A stretch of DNA of 5,745 bases, from contig QNZR01000197.1 in NCBI GenBank assembly GCA_003978475.1, forward strand, positions 1-5,745, in the 5' to 3' direction. Shown here in pieces: positions 5,685 through 5,745 of the stretch. A model generated the notes under the pieces. It was not told the DNA's origin and ran no database searches. It saw nothing but the letters and a program-made list of their open reading frames with translations. The stretch comes from Sulfurimonas sp. Lineage in GTDB: Bacteria > Campylobacterota > Campylobacteria > Campylobacterales > Sulfurimonadaceae. Positions within the stretch are counted from its first letter, which is position 1, and each line of letters starts with the position of its first letter. The position numbers and the translations under genes were made by a program.

Positions 5685-5745
5685 GTCCACAAACGAGGAA
5701 GGGCTTTCAAGTCGAGAGCGGGAATGAGACGTTTGAAGATCATTG
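5685..5745 (+). ncRNA. structured leader of a probable rRNA/stable-RNA operon (partial)
   Basis: The transcribed stretch after the promoter can fold into a two-part structure: an outer stem CAAACG (5690-5695) with CGTTTG (5730-5735), and an inner stem GCTTTC (5703-5708) with GAGAGC (5714-5719) around a 5-nt loop, including one G-T pair. The last bases, GATCATTG, could be the start of a boxA-like antitermination element of the kind found ahead of 16S genes, but the window ends too early to tell. No start codon with a ribosome binding site is seen here. Confidence 0.5.

Overview
This window most probably comes from a member of the Campylobacterota (Sulfurimonas/Sulfuricurvum-like). The evidence is circumstantial: moderate GC in the genes, very AT-rich spacers, small periplasmic c-type cytochromes, a long-helix chemoreceptor, and a spore-photoproduct-lyase-like radical SAM gene in a setting with no sporulation genes. 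There is no rRNA or marker gene inside the window, so the placement is inference. All recognisable genes are on the + strand.

Layout: (1) Bases 1-1142 hold the 3' part of an SPL-family radical SAM gene whose reading frame is open to the left edge. (2) Bases 1143-1429 are an AT-rich spacer with two candidate promoters. (3) Bases 1430-2781 hold a two-gene unit: an exported di-heme cytochrome c peroxidase/MauG-family protein, then, 20 nt later, an exported amicyanin-like cupredoxin. (4) Bases 2782-2918 carry a stem-loop and a perfect 32-bp AT-rich palindrome. (5) Bases 2919-5569 hold a second two-gene unit: a 650-residue methyl-accepting chemotaxis protein and, 14 nt later, an exported cytochrome c made of two tandem mono-heme domains. 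(6) Bases 5570-5745 contain a consensus sigma70 promoter (TTGACA, 17 bp, TATAAT) with an AT-rich upstream region, a GC-rich discriminator and a structured leader. It looks like the start of an rRNA or other stable-RNA operon lying just beyond the right edge.

How the parts may work together: three of the five genes encode exported redox carriers or enzymes. The peroxidase and cupredoxin look like an enzyme and its small electron carrier. The chemoreceptor gene is tightly coupled to a di-heme cytochrome gene, which suggests, without proving, redox or energy taxis in which the cytochrome reports to the receptor or shares its regulation. Two residue-level oddities stand out. The SPL-like protein appears to lack the hydrogen-donor cysteine of true spore photoproduct lyase. 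The di-heme protein lacks the distal His of classical bacterial peroxidases and has Cys where Met (CcpA) or Tyr (MauG) is expected. Both rest on alignments from memory. No mobile element, CRISPR array, tRNA or complete rRNA gene was seen.
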